DNA of 64,000 nucleotides from Acidobacteriota bacterium (GTDB taxonomy: Bacteria > Acidobacteriota > Terriglobia > Acidiferrales > UBA7541): positions 32,023 through 96,022 of the forward strand of contig JAJPIE010000072.1 of the NCBI GenBank assembly GCA_021324935.1, in the 5' to 3' direction. Under the pieces are notes generated by a model. That model saw only the letters and a list, made by a program, of their open reading frames with translations, made no database searches and was not told the origin of the DNA. Of this stretch, positions 62,029 through 64,000 are shown in pieces (the first letter of the stretch is position 1; the number at the start of each line of letters is the position of its first letter). The position numbers and the translations under genes are program-made.

Positions 62029-62499
62029 CTATCTTTTGTGACTGGCTCTCATCAAGAAGAACAGTCCGATCAGGGGATAAGCTGTCGCGATTTGTAGAGC
62101 CAGCCCAGCATTCATTAGCCCGGTAGCAATCATGATCGGCGAAATAGGAAAGAATGGCATGCTCCAATTGGCTAGAATCCATGCCATGGTAACCATTTCA
62201 AGCACGAAAAAGATCTTCGTAATGGCAATCGAAACAGTTCCCGGTTTCGATAATAGCAAGCAGCCCAACACGCCGAGCGGTATAAGCAGTACGAGAGTAG
62301 CAGCGCTCATAATAGAAAATCGATGTTCATAAGTTAGGAAAGGGCCATACTGCTTGACGAAATTCTCTCCTAGGACGAAATATCCGATGACGTTAAAAGC
62401 TAACTGAACTAACCCCAGAGAAGCCACTCCCAGGTTAGCCCAACCAATTATTCGCGTAACCCGACCCTGCCCTGTTCCGACGAAGAGCGCTGAGGTCAT
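62029..62499 (-). CDS. Four-helix membrane protein downstream of the RHS tip
   Basis: A 156-residue protein with four predicted membrane helices (about 17-41, 60-83, 90-116 and 125-150). ATG at 62499 has GGGAGG 9 nt upstream and is preferred to 62532. No family is recognised. Composition is more AT-rich than the core genes. It begins 51 bases after the RHS C-terminal tip gene on the same strand, the usual place of an immunity gene, so immunity to that tip is a reasonable but unproven idea. Confidence 0.6.
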   Translation of the reverse strand: MTSALFVGTGQGRVTRIIGWANLGVASLGLVQLAFNVIGYFVLGENFVKQYGPFLTYEHRFSIMSAATLVLLIPLGVLGCLLLSKPGTVSIAITKIFFVLEMVTMAWILANWSMPFFPISPIMIATGLMNAGLALQIATAYPLIGLFFLMRASHKR

Positions 62500-62549
62500 T
62501 GTGCACAACCTCCCACAAAGAAATGTCTTCACCTATTGGCTATTTCAAG

Positions 62550-63265
62550 TTAAGGATTGCAATTCTTATCTAGCCCCTTGATGCAGCATAGGAACTGTGC
62601 GACACAGATTGGGATTCCAACTCCCTCCGCCCCTACGCCTCCTACGACTTTTGTTGCGTAGGTTACCGCGCAATCCCCTACGCAGCCGGGCCAATGCCAA
62701 GGTGGAGTCGATTCCTGGCAAGCACTAACGCACTTGGTAAACCACGCAGGATCAATATTCGGGTCTACAACTTGGCCAACCTTCTGAAGACAAAAAACCA
62801 AACCCGGGACGCAACCGGGAACTCGGATGGGTGAGTAATCGTGATTTCCCCCGCCGGATTCGAGCGCACTGAAAAACCCCACTGATAATGGGAGCCAAGG
62901 GAATTTCCTTACGTCCTGCGCGGGCCCGCCATCGCCGATAAACGTGATGCCACCTACGTATCCACAAAAGGGGTCTTCGGGGTCGCACATGACGCAGTAT
63001 GGGTCGTCCGGTTCGCATCCACCACCAGCGTAGCCCGTGCATTGCAGGCAGAGCATCCCGCCAGTCGGGTCTGTGTAGCTCATTGGGTTATTTCGCACAT
63101 ACGCATATCTGTTCTGCGTTTGTGGGTCCTTTGGGGCATGTTGCGGTTCTTCCCATCGGGTCTGGGTCCGGCCAGCGCCCTTGAGAACTGTATTCGCGGA
63201 TGGGAAAGTCGTATAGCCCACCAGCTGTATCTTGGGAAATTGTCCCCGGTTTAGTTGAACGCAGC
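62550..63265 (-). pseudogene. RHS-repeat protein C-terminal core and cysteine-rich tip, frameshifted
   Basis: The 3' end of an RHS gene. One frame gives GGLYDFPIREYSSQGRWPDP, the RHS core signature; after a frame change at about 63125-63145, in a CCCCAAAGG run, the next frame gives DPQTQNRYAYVRNNPMSYTDPTGG, with the tip following. The tip of about 180 residues has 16 cysteines and no recognised toxin motif. The upstream part is missing because the transposase gene lies directly next to it. The gene has no start of its own. Confidence 0.8.
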
Positions 63266-63285
63266 GGCTCTCGACTCTTTGCACG

Positions 63286-64000
63286 TTACGCGACCTGCGC
63301 CTGCTGAGTCAACGATGGGTTCATTCGGCGATGCAAGTGTTCCAGTTCCCGATAGCCTTTCACTCGCCGGAATTTCTTCTGCGCTTCCAGCAGGCCCGTG
63401 GCTGTCCAGCGCAAAGCTTGCCCGCCTGCGCGCCAGCGTTTCACGTTGCGCGCCACGCGCTCGACGGTCGAGAGGCACGACTCGATGGCATTGGTGGAGG
63501 CCAGCGTGCGGCGCAGCAGCCAGCCCACGCCCAACCGGTGCACCGTCAGCGTTTCCTCCAGTCCTTCTTCCAGGCTGTGCGCCGCGTTGGGATTCACTCG
63601 CTCCAGTTGCCGGAAGATTTTCCCGAGTTCCGCTTTCGCCGCCGCGTACTCGGTCATGGCGTAGGCGTTGCGGATTCTCCGGTCGTAATCGCCCTGGGCG
63701 TTTTTCGGCAGATGCTCTTTGACGTTGCGCCGCTTGTGGATCTGGCAGCGCTGCACTTCGGCACGCTCACCGAACACGCGCTCGATGGCAGCACGCAATG
63801 CTTTGGCTCCGTCGATCACGAACAGGTAGCGCCGTTCCGTGCTCAGTCCGCGCGCTACCAGGTCTTCCAGCAACTCCTTCACCACCGTGGTGCTTTCCGT
63901 CGCGCCTTGCCACACTCCCAGCACGTGTTTCTGGCCGCTGCTGGCGATGCCCAGCGCCACCACCAGCACCTGCTGGCCGAAATGAATCCCGTCGATCAGA
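63286..64000 (-). mobile_element. IS256-family (Mutator-type) transposase, partial at window edge
   Basis: The C-terminal 238 codons of an IS256-family transposase. The visible part starts with LIDGIHFGQQVLVVALGI, which carries the first catalytic Asp of the DDE triad, continues through FVIDGAKALRAAI (second Asp) and CQIHKRRNV, and includes STNAIES with the Glu. The stop lies about 20 bases from RHS-derived sequence, so the IS end is near 63255-63285 and the element interrupts the RHS gene. The N-terminus is outside the window. Confidence 0.93.

Noticed and set aside
61919..62041. Plus-strand stretch reading KKTVDALERIEVRERRDAG
   Set aside because: Looks like a possible coding remnant but lacks a start codon and overlaps the end of the membrane-protein gene on the other strand.
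1..64000. CRISPR arrays, rRNA genes, replication origins and prophage modules
   Set aside because: No regularly spaced repeats, rRNA signatures, DnaA-box clusters or phage structural genes were seen on either strand.

Overview
The window looks like chromosomal DNA from an Acidobacteriota-type soil bacterium. This is inferred from gene content, not from a marker gene. The supporting content is an Oar-like TonB-dependent receptor with an N-terminal carboxypeptidase-regulatory domain, several imidazolonepropionase-like amidohydrolases, DUF4136, DUF481 and DUF1579 envelope proteins, BNR-repeat secreted proteins, high GC and mostly Shine-Dalgarno-led genes. No rRNA or CRISPR array was seen. One tRNA (Arg, CCT) is present. 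Both window edges cut genes: a PLP-dependent decarboxylase on the left and an IS256-family transposase on the right.

Layout. 1-5.6 kb (minus): an export operon of HlyD/MacA-like adaptor, TPR lipo/periplasmic protein, MacB-like FtsX permease and TolC-like channel, followed by the decarboxylase; no ATPase gene is in the set. 5.9-9.2 kb (plus): a small zinc-ribbon protein, a NatAB-type ABC-2 exporter and an alpha/beta hydrolase. 9.2-14.7 kb (minus): a signalling operon of NtrC-type sigma-54 activator, a large hybrid histidine kinase, and a HisKA-only protein with no ATPase domain; its promoter carries a perfect palindrome. 14.8-18.6 kb (minus): a BNR-repeat secreted protein and an OmpA-type outer-membrane protein. 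18.9-26.6 kb: MBL hydrolase, aspartate kinase, a divergent arginase-fold protein, a frameshifted ispH, PilZ protein, DUF4136 lipoprotein and an ABC-F ATPase.

26.7-41.2 kb: serine hydrolase and SDR pair, an amidohydrolase, small membrane proteins, a DUF481 porin-like protein, a lipoprotein form of the SAM hydroxide adenosyltransferase family, the TonB-dependent receptor, and fatty-acid beta-oxidation genes (thiolase, acyl-CoA dehydrogenase), the latter behind a strong promoter with an 18-bp perfect palindrome. 41.4-52.4 kb: a membrane PAS hybrid kinase, LolA-like protein, three overlapping amidohydrolases (two lacking the HxH metal motif) and an AsmA-family protein.

52.5-55.4 kb: tRNA-Arg next to IS-like repeats and an RHS fragment that abuts a LysM gene, then a sugar-binding-protein homologue without a signal peptide. 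55.7-61.2 kb: CoA-transferase, TylF-like methyltransferase, HtrA protease, a LolA-like protein and MscL. 61.2-64 kb is a decaying accessory region: a 47-bp tandem duplication of the mscL 3' end, a LysM gene remnant, a four-helix membrane protein directly downstream of a cysteine-rich RHS C-terminal tip (possible toxin/immunity pair), and the IS256-type transposase that seems to have cut the RHS gene. Accessory DNA is therefore concentrated in the last 12 kb, while the rest reads as ordinary envelope, transport, signalling and central-metabolism genes.
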